This document shows positions 24,694 to 36,300 of a stretch of DNA of 64,000 nt, piece after piece. How positions within the stretch are numbered: position 1 is the stretch's first letter; every line of letters begins with the position of its first letter. Under the pieces are notes generated by a model, which did not search any database, had not been told where the DNA came from, and was given only the letters and a program-made list of their open reading frames with translations. The position numbers and the translations under genes were made by a program. The DNA comes from Zygnema cylindricum (Eukaryota > Streptophyta > Zygnematophyceae > Zygnematales > Zygnemataceae), in assembly GCA_037447655.1 (NCBI GenBank), contig JBBHKE010003244.1, positions 1 through 64,000 on the forward strand. The letters run 5' to 3'.

Positions 24694-25400
24694 GGGAATT
24701 GATCATGGCAGTGACTAGTTTGGATGCGCACAGTCACTTACGTCATATTGTAAAAGATTGTACGTTTTAAGTACACATTTTTACAAGTAAAGTACTGTTG
24801 AGTTTAAATTTTGACGGTCAATTAGCTGAACACCTTTGACTCTCAAAATATTGTTACTACCGATTAAAATTTTGTCGCGCTTGCGAACTTCGACCGTCAT
24901 AATAAAATCAGATTCGTAGATAGTGTGGCTCGATTTCGTCTCCCTTGACGACCCGCATTTTTTTCATTCAATTTCAATTTATACTTTTACGCCGGTTCGT
25001 ATTATATTTTTTTTATAGTGTACAAAGTTTATTTTGTTTTGTGCGTCTTAATATTCTATACAAGACTTATAATACTTCAGTTTTGAGAGGTTTCGTTTCA
25101 ATTTGAGTCTAAGTTCGGTGTAACGCTTGACGATTAAATTTAAACTTTGCGGCTAAAATCCAACATGTGCTCTCACCACGGAGCTCACGTACTCACGTAA
25201 AGACAAAAAGGGACTATGCGCAACACTTCTATTTACATGTGGTTTTTGTTAACGTAAACCTTGGCCGGCTGTGTGAATTGCTGATTTTATTATGACGGTC
25301 GACATTCGCAAGCGCGGCAAAATATTAAGCGGTTGAAACAATATTTTGAAAGTCAAAGCTGTCTAACTGATTGCCCGCCAAATTTAAACTCAACGGTATA
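24694..25400. mobile_element. long-TIR element of GGGAATTG family
   Basis: The left arm (24,694-24,900) contains GCGCACAGTCACTTACGTCA, and an inverted partner lies at about 25,280-25,400 (GACGGTCGACATTCGCAAGC paired with GCTTGCGAACTTCGACCGTC). The family is the same as 40,396-41,888. The outer right end is missing and a GC-rich block replaces it. Confidence 0.65.
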
Positions 25401-25660
25401 CTGCTTCGCAGGGAGAGCAAACGGCGGTAGACGGCCGGTACAGGTCGAAACGAGGAGACACGCGGAGGCTCGAGGAGAGTAACATCCACCGTAGGATAAC
25501 ATCGCGGAGACTCCCGCGGATGCCGGTTCGACACATTTCGAATTGGCCCGCGAAGACGTCACCGGGCCAGGTATACCTGTCTTAGCTGGCGGCGTACGAC
25601 GTCTCGCGGGAGGACGCAAACGGATAAATAGGCGCTTTCGCGGCGGGCGATGTTTAAGCT
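25400..25660. other. GC-rich block of foreign composition
   Basis: About 250 bases, clearly more GC-rich than the surrounding AT-rich DNA (for example CGGCGGTAGACGGCCGGTAC). The minus strand is open through it in a 117-codon frame with Pro/Arg/Ala-rich content but no known domain. It abuts the inner arm of a long-TIR element, so a captured gene fragment is possible. Confidence 0.45.
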
Positions 25661-26044
25661 CAAGTAAAACAAAAATTAATAATAACCAACGCCGCAAGTA
25701 AAACAAAAAATAATAAAAACCAACGCACGAAGGCGTCCCAAAAAAATAAAATAAAAATTAACACGTGCTCCCCATTGCCGCTACGTTACCATTACGCCTA
25801 TATCGTCGATCTCCTCGATACGTTGCCACTCAAAATAGAGTAGTTAATCACTCAATTTGCTTATGGCTGGTCGGTTGGTCCTTAGCGGCCATAAGGTTGT
25901 TTTAATTAATTATTTTTTTGGTCGCAAATATATTTTTAATGTTGCTCAATTAAATATATTGCTATAATTGCGGAATACTAATGCGTTAATCGTAATATAA
26001 TACAACATTTACATATAACATAACATAAATAAAAAAGTTAACAC

Positions 26045-26690
26045 ATTGGATATCCAATTAAATCTTGGACAAAAGGCATTTATAACAAAAAAAAACAAAT
26101 AAACAATGAGAATAGTTAGTCGTTGGTCTTATTTTGTTTTATAATTTTACAAAACGAAAACTATAACAAATTTTACTCCCACGATCGATGCTATTGCTTT
26201 TGCTTTCTTACAATGTTTCAAACAAATTAAGATTGACAAACACAACGACTAAATTTTTAATCTACAATAATAGAGAAATTGTATTTGGTTTATGTTAAGT
26301 TAAAATTTTTTATAGATAAACCAAAAACATTAACTTAACATTTTTTATCTAACGTAATTGTTGATAAAAAAATGAAATATCCGATTAAGTATTCGACAAA
26401 AGGCATATATAAAAAAAAAACCAAATAAACGATGATAAAATTTAGTCGATGCTTTTATTTTCCCTCATAGTATCACAAAAGGAAAAATTGTAGGAATTTT
26501 ACTCCCACGATCGATGTTATGATTTTTGTATCTTACAGTGTTTCAAACCTATTAAGTTTGACAAATATAACGATTTCATTTTTTATCGACCATAATAGAG
26601 AAAATGTGTTTGGTCTGTGTTACGTTATAGTTTGTTATATATACCAAATACATTAACTAAAACCTTTTGATCTAACGTAGTTGACACAAA
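26045..26690. repeat. ~327-bp tandem duplication
   Basis: Copy 1 starts near 26,049 and copy 2 near 26,376. They share GGACAAAAGGCAT / CGACAAAAGGCAT, TTTTACTCCCACGATCGATG, AATAGAGAAA and an ATCTAACGTA end. Divergence is high. Confidence 0.85.
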
Positions 26691-27213
26691 ATCAGACCTA
26701 AATCTGCAGACCAGAAATAGAGTGGAAGCAAGATAGAAGACAAGAATTGAAAGCAAGAAAGAAGAAAACAAAAAACCAAACAAAATGTTTTTATTTTTTT
26801 TATAAAATAAAATTTATAAATTAAATTAATTTTAAAATATATTTTCCCAATGCAAAACTGAAAGCGAAAGCAAAAATAGAGAGAAAGTAGAATGAAACTT
26901 GTAGAAAGGGAAAACAAGGAGAAAAAACCAAATCAAAAAATAGGTGGAAGAAAATATAGAAATGAAAAGTGGTGGATTTTATATTGAAAATAATGTAATT
27001 TTTATATTTTTTTTTTCTTTAGATTTATTTTATCACACAAAACTGAGAAGTAAAATTGAAAATAAAAGGTAAATAGGCAGGAAAATAGAAAGACAAAAAC
27101 AAGAATAAAAACTGAATATGAAAAGTAATATTTTTTTTATGAAATAAAATTTATATATTTAATAATTTATTTTTAAAAAATATACTTTTAGAAAATGTGA
27201 TTTTAAAAAGTGT
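26691..27213. other. AT-rich, no gene seen
   Basis: A/T-rich, purine-biased sequence with repeated AAATAAAATTTATA-like stretches. No supported feature. Confidence 0.5.
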
Positions 27214-27693
27214 AGCTTTTGGACAAGAATGCTAAGCCAGGAGGTAGCCACTAGGCTCTCTGGTCTTTATCACATTCCCTACAAGAGTTATCCCGTTACG
27301 ACAGCAAAGCAAGAAATATTCCAACCGGAACAAGGGAAAATCCAAATCCGATCAAAAAAACACTCTTTTCAAGCCAACCGAAATACAAACAAGATACAAA
27401 CACACAACCAAACCGTCAAGCTGCCCGAGGAAGGCACAGCAAGGTACAGATGTGCTCCCCCACGATCTCCAATTCCACACTTCCACCAAAAGACCAAGTT
27501 TGGAGGGAAACCTTCCGGACGTGGCCTTAGGCCGTGTGGATTAAAAACGTGGGCAGAATAAAAGGTGAAATATTCTTAACCTATCTAGCCTCTACAGCTA
27601 GCTAGCAAGGAGAAGAAAGACACGTGGGCAATCGGTGAGAGAGAGAGCAAGAGAAAAGCTCCGCTGCCAAGAGAAAATTCTTGTCCAAAAGCT
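27214..27693. mobile_element. candidate small TIR element
   Basis: A perfect 17-bp inverted repeat, AGCTTTTGGACAAGAAT at 27,214-27,230 and its complement at 27,677-27,693, bounds 480 bases. I found no target duplication and no coding motif. Confidence 0.4.
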
Positions 27694-27947
27694 AAATTCT
27701 CTAAGTCTGAGAATTAGGCTAAGTAAGAGCTACACTAGGCCTAAGCAAAATTAGCCTACGTCTAGTCTACTTTACATGCATGAAACTACTAAAGATGTTG
27801 GCCAATAGGCGGCCAACATCGTCTGCCGTACGCCTGACAAAATCCACTGTCCGAGGGTAAAAACCCTCCCTAACTACATGTGCGCGAACCTACATGGGTT
27901 CGCGACTTAAATAAATACAAGGTATCGAAGCGACGCCGATACTACCA

Positions 27948-28150
27948 GGAATCGCGATTCGGCGCCAAACGATACTTCGCGTCGATACTCCCGAAATTGC
28001 GTGCATACGCACGAAACGAAACATATCGCACGAAACGAAAACCATCGCACGAAATATTTCTGGAAATCGCGATGCGTCGCCGAAACGATACTTCGCGTCC
28101 ATACTTCGAAAATAACATACCTGCGCACGAAATAAAACATATCGCACGGA
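27948..28150. repeat. ~117-bp tandem duplication
   Basis: Two units contain AATCGCGAT, AAACGATACTTCGCGTC and CATATCGCACG. They begin near 27,950 and 28,065. Confidence 0.75.
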
Positions 28151-28205
28151 ATTAGTACTATTCAACGAAACGTGCACGCGAATCGCGTACACGTCATAAA
28201 TAAAT

Positions 28206-28555
28206 GAATCGTCGTAAAATCGCACGTGTGAACGAAAATTATATATGCGTGCGAAAATCGTGCGTGCATGCATTAAATCGTGCGTGCATGCATCAAATCT
28301 CACGCGCGTGCCCAAAACCGTGCGTGCGCGCGGAATACTGCGCGTGCATGCAAGAAAACCGCGCGTGCGTGCAAAATACCGCGCGTGCGTGCAAAATACC
28401 GCGCGTGCGTGGGAAATACTGCGCGCGCGTGAGAAATACCGCGCATGCGTGAGAAATACTGCGCGTGCGTGAGAAATACTGCGCGTGCGTGAGAAATACT
28501 GCGCATGCATGCAAAATACTGCGCGTGCGTGGATTATATCGTGCACGCGGGCAAC
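28206..28555. repeat. 20-bp GCGCGTGCGTG satellite
   Basis: About seventeen units of the form GCGCGTGCGTGAGAAATACT. Because 20 is not a multiple of 3, all frames cycle, giving HARAVF/THAQYF-type pseudo-proteins on the minus strand. It sits inside a Copia gag remnant. Confidence 0.9.
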
Positions 28556-29072
28556 CAACACGATGCGGCATGACATTCTTCTTCCAAATAGCGTAGTTAG
28601 ATCCGTCGAAGATAATGGCTTGCCTGCCATTCGAAAATCTTCTTCTCTTTCCAACTCATTATCAAAATAAAAATCCTCTTCTGTACTTTTCTTTTTCTTT
28701 TTCATACATTTTTCATCATCATCCGAATAATCTTAGCTGCTACTAGAATTAAAGCTACAGCTGCCCTCGTATTCCTCCGAAACATTTTCCTTTTTCACCT
28801 TTTTCTCTTTTTCCTTTTTAAATTTGTCACTCCTTATAAGTGTCACTATCTAAACGAATGTCATAACTTTCCTTGTCTTTAGGTTCGTCCAATCCGAAGG
28901 GTTTAGCTGGCAATGACTCCTTGGACTTTGGCGCAATTCTTTCACCGAAACTGAATTCTCGTTCGCTCGGATCTCAAGAAAAAGGTTCGGGAGTCGGTAG
29001 ATCTCTCGAAGTCCCCATAGGCGTCCTTGGTCCGGATGGAGAGGGAGTGTTCTTCTTTTTCTTCCCTCCCAT
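28556..29072 (-). pseudogene. gag: Copia-type Gag remnant, minus strand
   Basis: The minus-strand ATG at 29,072 (MGGKKKKNTPSP) lies about 34 bases after the primer site. The frame stops after about 30 codons. Around 28,640-28,590 another frame gives IIFDGSNYAIWKKNVM, the Gag 'FdGsNYa.Wk..M' signature. After this the satellite at 28.2-28.55 kb takes over. No pol is seen. Confidence 0.75.
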
Positions 29073-29105
29073 GCCTAACTCACTAGATCCTCAATATGGA
29101 GCTAA

Positions 29106-29120
29106 CCTGCTCTAATACCA
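29106..29120 (-). other. primer binding site, tRNA-iMet 3'-end type
   Basis: On the minus strand, TGGTATTAGAGCAGG matches the classic TGGTATCAGAGC site with one change. It lies two bases inside the LTR edge. This is a different priming mode from the element at 14.7 kb. Confidence 0.75.
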
Positions 29121-29122
29121 AT

Positions 29123-29365
29123 TGAAAGGATGGAAAACACAATCGGAATGCGCAGAAAATTGGCAAATTACACAATGCGAAAACAAATTTATCTCAATGT
29201 TAAGTATCAACAAGCTCAAATTTCATACATTAAATTATCATAAACATAGATAGAGACAACACATAATTCAAAAGAGGAATTATGGCATTAATTCTCATAC
29301 ATTAAATCTACAATAATTTTTCCTTAGGTTAGACGTAATCCCTCACTAGTTGGCATTTTAACTTA
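29123..29365 (-). repeat. partial LTR of the minus-strand Copia
   Basis: On the minus strand the LTR ends CCTTTCA at 29,123, next to the primer site. The far end is not defined because a PIF/Harbinger-like element abuts it at 29,366. Confidence 0.6.
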
Positions 29366-30788
29366 GGGTGAGGTTCCATTAGGGGAAAAATGGCGTTGTT
29401 TACATAAAACCGAACTGTTTTGTACAGTGCCGTACCAGAAAAATTATAATGTCAGATAAACAAACCTACTGAATGAGGGATTTGATTCTCTATGTTTATG
29501 GGCGTAAACGTGGACTGTCGGATGTATAATCGGATACCACATCTTCTAACACTTCCAGTTCGCAACAAGTGACCCAGAGAAGGTCAATTCTAAGCGCTTG
29601 AAGGAATAGCGTCGTGCCTCGTGGAAAAGTGAAAAAATATACAGGACGACCGGGCGACCAGGTGGGTTCACGTCGCATATGATATGTGCCTTCCGACACG
29701 GAGGATGCGAGGCCACTGGAAGCCACAAGAAAATCTTTGACGGAGGATATTGTTTCACGCGCCTGTCGCCATCCACTAACCATTCTGACATTTTGGTACG
29801 ATTTTACAAATATTTTTTTTCTTCCGCCCGTACAGATTTTATTCAGTACGTCGTACGAGTCACTTTTTACCTTCGTTGGTAAAAATGTGTGGTCACAATT
29901 TGTTGTCAGAGATTCTGTAAAGATTACCAGAATCACATTCATCTACTACGTGGACCAATCAAACTGTGCTACGCAAATAAAATGTCGGTTACTGACCCGA
30001 CACAATCGAACATTCGCCTCAGTAAACGAATTTTCAACGTTTATTGAGACTACCTAATGGAACTGTTGTTCTACAACCACCGTTTCAGGCGGTAACCCAG
30101 CAGTAGTAGTGGAAGTAGACATGAAAAACAGCAGAAACTATCAAAGTACATATTCAACAGCCAAGAGTCTGTAATCCACGTGTTATACATTGAGTGGCAC
30201 CACGTGGGTTTTGATCGGATTTTTAAAATCTTTTTAAAATCTTCACTCCGACAAATTTCACTTCAAATCTTTACTTGTGCATAATACGACAGAACTTTTG
30301 TACTTTCTCCAAACGCCTGTCTTTTACGCCAGCTCATTTTATAGGGTTCCTGTTTTCGAACATGACGAAAATCCTTTCCCGGAAATAGTGTGATGAAAGA
30401 AATTGCGCGACGAAGGACGTTTCGAGATTACTTTTTTAATTTTCAGTTGCATTTTGAAAAGTACATACCATGTCCAAATTTCGTCATTTTTCGTTGGTTT
30501 TCTATCGTGACACGTAGCTTATTCGTCCAGCGTGTCACGATTAATAATTTTCTGTATCTGCCAACCCACCTCCTACAGGTACGTTGGCAGCTACAGAGAA
30601 AAATGAAGCGAACGCCTCGCAGATGAACATCTGACGGTCAGTATTACCTCCAAGACCTTTGGAGAGTATTGGCAAGATTCTTTGTAATGTTGTTTCGCGT
30701 ATAAAAACAAAATAAGCGGTACGGTTTGGTACGGATAGTCGCGGAATTCTGTAAACTACCCCACTTTTCGACTGATGGAACTTGACCC
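29366..30788. mobile_element. PIF/Harbinger-like element, TTA target duplication
   Basis: Termini GGGTGAGGTTCCATTAG and CTGATGGAACTTGACCC are imperfect inverted repeats related to the MITE at 10,737. TTA is duplicated at 29,363-29,365 and 30,789-30,791. A 148-codon minus frame (29,942-29,496) has no transposase motif. The element is 1.4 kb and probably non-autonomous. Confidence 0.72.
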
Positions 30789-30791
30789 TTA

Positions 30792-33379
30792 GTCGCCAGA
30801 TTACATCTAGAAATCTAATTCTGTAAGCGTCACATGTACTTTGACGCAAAATAGAGTAATACGCAAGCTTAAACTACTCGAAACGAAACATCAAGTACAG
30901 TACTTAAAAGTACAAGGTAATCTACACGAAAGGAAACTGCTGGACGCACACTCACTAACCGAAAGTACTAGAAGTAGTCCCGTGTACAAACGAAAAAGAC
31001 CAAACCGTTCACACTTAATCAACCGAAGCTGAAAAGTACTAAAGTACAAATGAAACGAAATGAAATGCGCGACGAGACGAGCGACAAAACTAACCCACAC
31101 TAAAAATGAACCAAAATCCCACATTGCAATCCTAACAGAAGGGGTGGGGGAATAGGGTAGAGAAGATGTCAGAGGTGGGAGAGCAGAGAGCGGAGAGGGG
31201 GAAATTGAGAGGGAAAAGAGGATAGTGGAGTGAGGAGAGGGGCGATGGAAGGGAGAAAGAAGAGAGAAGAGGGGAGAGAGGATATGGAGGGAGGCAGGGG
31301 AGAGTAGGGCTGAGAGGGGAGAGGGGAGGTTGCAGGTACTGTGAGTTCCCAGTAAGTGGTCGTGGGAAAAACAATGAGAGAAGATGGTGAGCGTCACTTA
31401 CAGTCAATTTTTTTTCGAAATTATTTGCAAAAGGGAAAGACATCTAACAATGTATCATTTTCAATACTTACACATATGCTTTAACAATAATTATATATCG
31501 ACGATACTTGCAAAACTGACGAGCGTTGCCAGAAATAGCCACAATCTTATAGAAAGTCTATGATGTGTACATTTTTTTGTATGATTACTGTCTAGTAGTG
31601 CCAATTATCCCCTAAATGTAACTACTCTATTACCTACGAGGCATCGTACAATAAGATGTTTGGCTTATTCTTTTGTTTCTTGGTTTTACCGACCTTGTCC
31701 AATTTTATTAGACATATTCCTTCTTTCATGTTTTTGGTAGTGCTTTGGTCATGTTACCCGACAGCGGGTCAAATATAGGGATAACATGATAAAAATAATA
31801 CCAAAATATTTAGCTGAGGAACCGAATTTTAAAATTTGTTAGTTTAATATCCATAAAAAAACACCCTTTGAGACAATTTGCCACCAGAATAAACAGTGTT
31901 TTCCTGGGCGATCTGGTACAATTGTGTTTTGTAGCGTTAGTGTAAATCTCGCTTCTGTTGAAACAGGCACTCCAGATATGTGTCTCTAACACTGTTCTTT
32001 ATATCTACTAAAATCAATGGTGCAAATATAAGGTACCTTTAAAACCCGCTTTCACCCCTAGAAGTTGAGTAGATAACAAAAAAAAATGCACACTGAATTT
32101 GGCTTTTTGGTGCTCGATCAGTTGTTATACATTTCAGCCTGATCTTTGTCCCACTTAAAAAGAAAAAATCCGTATTATTCGGTCTTTGTGTGTGTTTTAC
32201 CAGAAAAGCGTACAGTACACCGAATTGTATGCCGGTTCTATTTCACACATTCGAATCAGAAGTCGAACTGATGAATTATACATACCAATATCTTATTATT
32301 TCTCTGATAAATATATTAAATAACCACAATATTACGGTGATGGAGTTGTGTGTAAATTCATTTCTGTTAAAAGGGTTTTTGATTTTTTTTCCCTTCTTCT
32401 AAAAACTGTAGAGTTGCGTATCGAGGCAAAAATATGATAACAGGGTGAAAAAGGGTCCTCGATATTCGAAACATCCATGCATAGCTCCTTGGAAAAATAA
32501 GGTATAGAATAATGCAACACTTTTGAATAATCAACTGAAACCACAATGTCGACGAAGTCATAAAATTTCCCTTCGAATTCAATGGAATTTCAGTTGTTAA
32601 GGTAAAAAATGTCAAATTAGATTTGCTTAATGTTTATTGTGACCCGGCATAGTTTGAAACAGTACGGAACAGTGACAATTATATTGTACGGCTTATCTAG
32701 TATTGTGACACATATCGTACACCATGGAAAATTACTATACGATGCACTACAGTCCGATAATGCAATAGATTACAAACCTGTTGTGTTTCAAAAAATGTCG
32801 TGGGTTTTACAATGTGCTGCGCAACTTTAAAATCAAATAGATATAACTTAATAGTCTTAATGATCATGGTGTCGAAATATAAAACCATTGTCAACAAAGA
32901 GGGAAAACAATCCGACGAACAGTTAAAACCATCAAAGCCAATAAAAAAAACATGAAACTGAAGAAGATATAAAGAGGGAAGAATTTCAGGAAACAGTTTA
33001 TCTGGCTTCATAAACTAGAAGAAGAATCGAATTTACATTAAAATTATAGGGAAGAAAAAAGGTAAAGGTAAAGACTATCTACTTTAGAACCAATCATCAA
33101 ATAATCTAAAACTAGTGAAGTATAATAATCTATACTTATTTGATAGAAGACTAATTCTACAAAATTGTAGATGAGAAGTGGAAATTATACCTTGATGATC
33201 ATCGTCAGTTATGACACTCACTTCCACGTAAAGAAGTGCCAAACCCATTATTTTCTTTATTAAAATCTTCTATGTATGGCTTTCCCACGCATGATAGCCT
33301 GTAACCTTACATTTTTTTACCAAAAGAGGTACATTTATTACATTTGTTAATGTTCTCTTTCCGTAGATATCATTTTTTT
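30792..33379. other. intergenic with a GA-rich tract
   Basis: 31,136-31,345 is GA-rich low complexity. The rest is AT-rich and holds no gene I can support. Confidence 0.5.
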
Positions 33380-36300
33380 TTACCCTTGCATGTATATTAT
33401 AAAAGATGTCCAGAAGGAGGGCTCGGCCACATTATAATTTGAATAATAAGTAGAATCATTAACAGTTAAAGGTCCAATCAATTGAAGTGGGCAAGAAATG
33501 AAATTGGGATTTGCATTATAAACCGGGGATGACTTGTTGTTGATGCCATAATCTCCCGCCTTCCAATTGTTAAACTTATAATCATCCATTTTGTAATTGT
33601 ACGATTTAAAATAATTTAAATCGCGGGCAACAGGTGTGGATTTGCAGTTTTGCATTTGTGCTTGAAATTTATTCTCCACCGCGAATAAAGTAAGATTATT
33701 TCCTGTCGGGATTCCACTACATTTTCCGGTTACCGATTCCGGAGCGGATCCAGAAGGATTACAAGATTTTCCCCGATACGAAGTTTGGTTACAGAAGTTT
33801 TTCCATGCGGGAAATGCCTGTTTCAGTGAAACAAATAAAAAAAACAGTTAGCTAAACCGAACTAGTTCAACAAATAAAGACTGCTGGTTTGACTGAATTA
33901 ATTCAATTCCCTTTTCTTCTTCTCATGAGTTAGTGCTTTAGTTGCATAATTTCTCAGAGTTGAGAGAGGGAATAACGAAAGAAACAAATCAGAAATATCT
34001 TTATTTTCACAAGATTAATCAAACCCAAAATCCAAAAAGAGTTTGCTGTTTTACCTGTTGAACGGTCGGTGTGTCGTAAAATTTCGTTCGAATTTTGTCC
34101 CAAAACATTCCTGGATTTTTTTGACAGTTATTCAAATCGTAGTTTTGGCAACTCACAAATCCGGTTTGCCAGAGAGGCTTCACTAAAATGACGTCCTTCA
34201 CAACATTTCTGGAAAAGAAAAAAAAGTAAAATGTCAAGTTGGAAAAATTTGAGCACAAGCTGGAGGATCACTCTTACCATTTTTTTTTTAAAAAGGGACA
34301 GGACTAAAACAGCTTGTCAGTAATAGGACAGAATGTCAAACAATTTTTTCCATTCCTGGGAGGAAAGGCTTCATCCACAAGAAAATGCTGCATATATTGT
34401 CCTGAGTTCCAATTTGAAAAATTTAACAAGCCCGAAAACAAAGGTGTACTTACTCTTTTCCAGTGTTGATTTTAAACCCATCGTTATTATCTATGCAAAC
34501 TCCTCCGTTGACTGTAATTCCAGAAGAGGCAAAGTCAAAATAATAGCAGTGTCCAGGTCCCTCCACATAATTGCAAGTCAACACATTTCCAGGACCCCAC
34601 CAGTGGACATTGAAATAGATTCCCGCGGAATCCGTATTGTACCCCTCCACTCGCTTGCGGTAAACTCGATTGTATTTGATTTCGTTCAACATGCAGTCCG
34701 CGGAACTGTGCACTCCATATCCGCACGAAATTCCGAATAAGTTAAAATCGCGAACGTAATTATTGGCGATTATGTTTCCCACCGCTCCTCTCAACATTGT
34801 GATTCCGACATCCGTCGCTGAAAAAAGGCAAATGTTGAGCAAGAATAAATGAGATTTCCATTTTCCCTAAGAATATGTGCCTTACAGAATCAACATTCTC
34901 CAGTATTGGTTGACATTAGTGAACATATTTCAACATTTCTCAAAATTCATTAGAGTTCAATCTTTATTGTTGAAACTTGCTCAGCATTGTTAAAAACTGG
35001 TCAACATTGGCCAACATTTTAAACATTTCTCAAAAAATAGGAAGGTCCTAAACTTTTTCAGCAAAGTTAAAAAAAAGTTAGCACCTCAATAAAGAGCATT
35101 GTTGAAAATTGCTCAACACTTGTAGAAAATGGTCAGCATTATTCGACAGTATTCAACATTGTTCTGCTTTTTTCAACAATGGTAAACATGTTTCAGCATT
35201 CTTGAAAATGTTCCTGCTCCACAGTAAATAATTTTCGTTTACATTTCCAATTTTGACTTACATGAGACGTCGCAATTGGAGACCACATTTTCTGATTTCA
35301 CGAGTTGAGGACCGATTCCCGAATAGGAAATAACGATCGCGCCAGGTGTCACTTGTCTTATTCCCTTTGCCACTACTTTTAAATTGTCGAGTTTGCATTT
35401 TGCCGCATTCTTTATCTCCAGTCTACCTTGGACTCTAGCCTGTTCCATCCAAAAATAAGAAAAAGCAAATAGAAATTATTGTTAAAAACGACATGAAATT
35501 GAATGAAACGCGAGTCGTTTGAAATTGTGTGGTAAAATAGCATATGAGTTGTTGTTGATTTAGCAAAAAAATGTGAAGTGTTGAATGAAAAATGAATGCA
35601 AATCATTAATAAAAAAAAAGATGAGTTCCGTCGTAGGTCATGAATTGTGGACTAACAAACATGAGACATTCCTAAAACTGCACAAACATGTGCAAAACCG
35701 TGCCAATATTAACACATTACAACACATTGCATAACATATTATACAACATATTATACAAGTACAAATCCTCTAATTCTCACATATCTCGGCATATCTCAAC
35801 ATAGCCACAAGGATCCACGCATCATAACCTCACGACCAAATAGAAAACCTTAAATAGCGTGGATGCTAGACATTTAATTCACCTTTACAATTTGAATTCC
35901 GTACGACCATCTCACAACGAGTGCCGCACACATGCTCTCTTTTTGGGCCTGAGGGTATCCCGGACAGTACATTTTGTACTCCTCCAATTTAATTTCCACA
36001 CTAATTCCTTGCATCAGAATGTTGTGCGTTTGGGAAATAATCACTGCCACTTTGTCGGAATCGGGGTACCGGATCGTAACACCCCCTTTAACCCCATTTA
36101 AAATCCATGTGCACGAAAAAGTCGAATTGAACCACAAAGTTCCGTTGAGGGTGATGTTGTTCATCACAAGAATCCGTACAGTTTGGTTGGAGGGGAAGAG
36201 GAGTCGACGAGAAAAATCGTTTTGGGTATAAACTTTTAAAATTTTGTAGTCAGAGGAGCATGGTCGGGCAGCTGTTTTAAATAAAATAGAGAAACAAGTA

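Noticed and set aside
28206-28555. CRISPR-like array
   Set aside because: Units are contiguous 20-mers with no unique spacers, in a eukaryotic context.
27890-28705. 271-codon minus frame with HARAVF/THAQYF repeats
   Set aside because: It is a by-product of 20-bp and ~117-bp tandem repeats that are open in several frames; only the Gag signature upstream is meaningful.
29496-29942. Transposase gene within the 29.4-kb PIF-like element
   Set aside because: The 148-codon frame shows no DDE or Myb-like motif and no conserved block.
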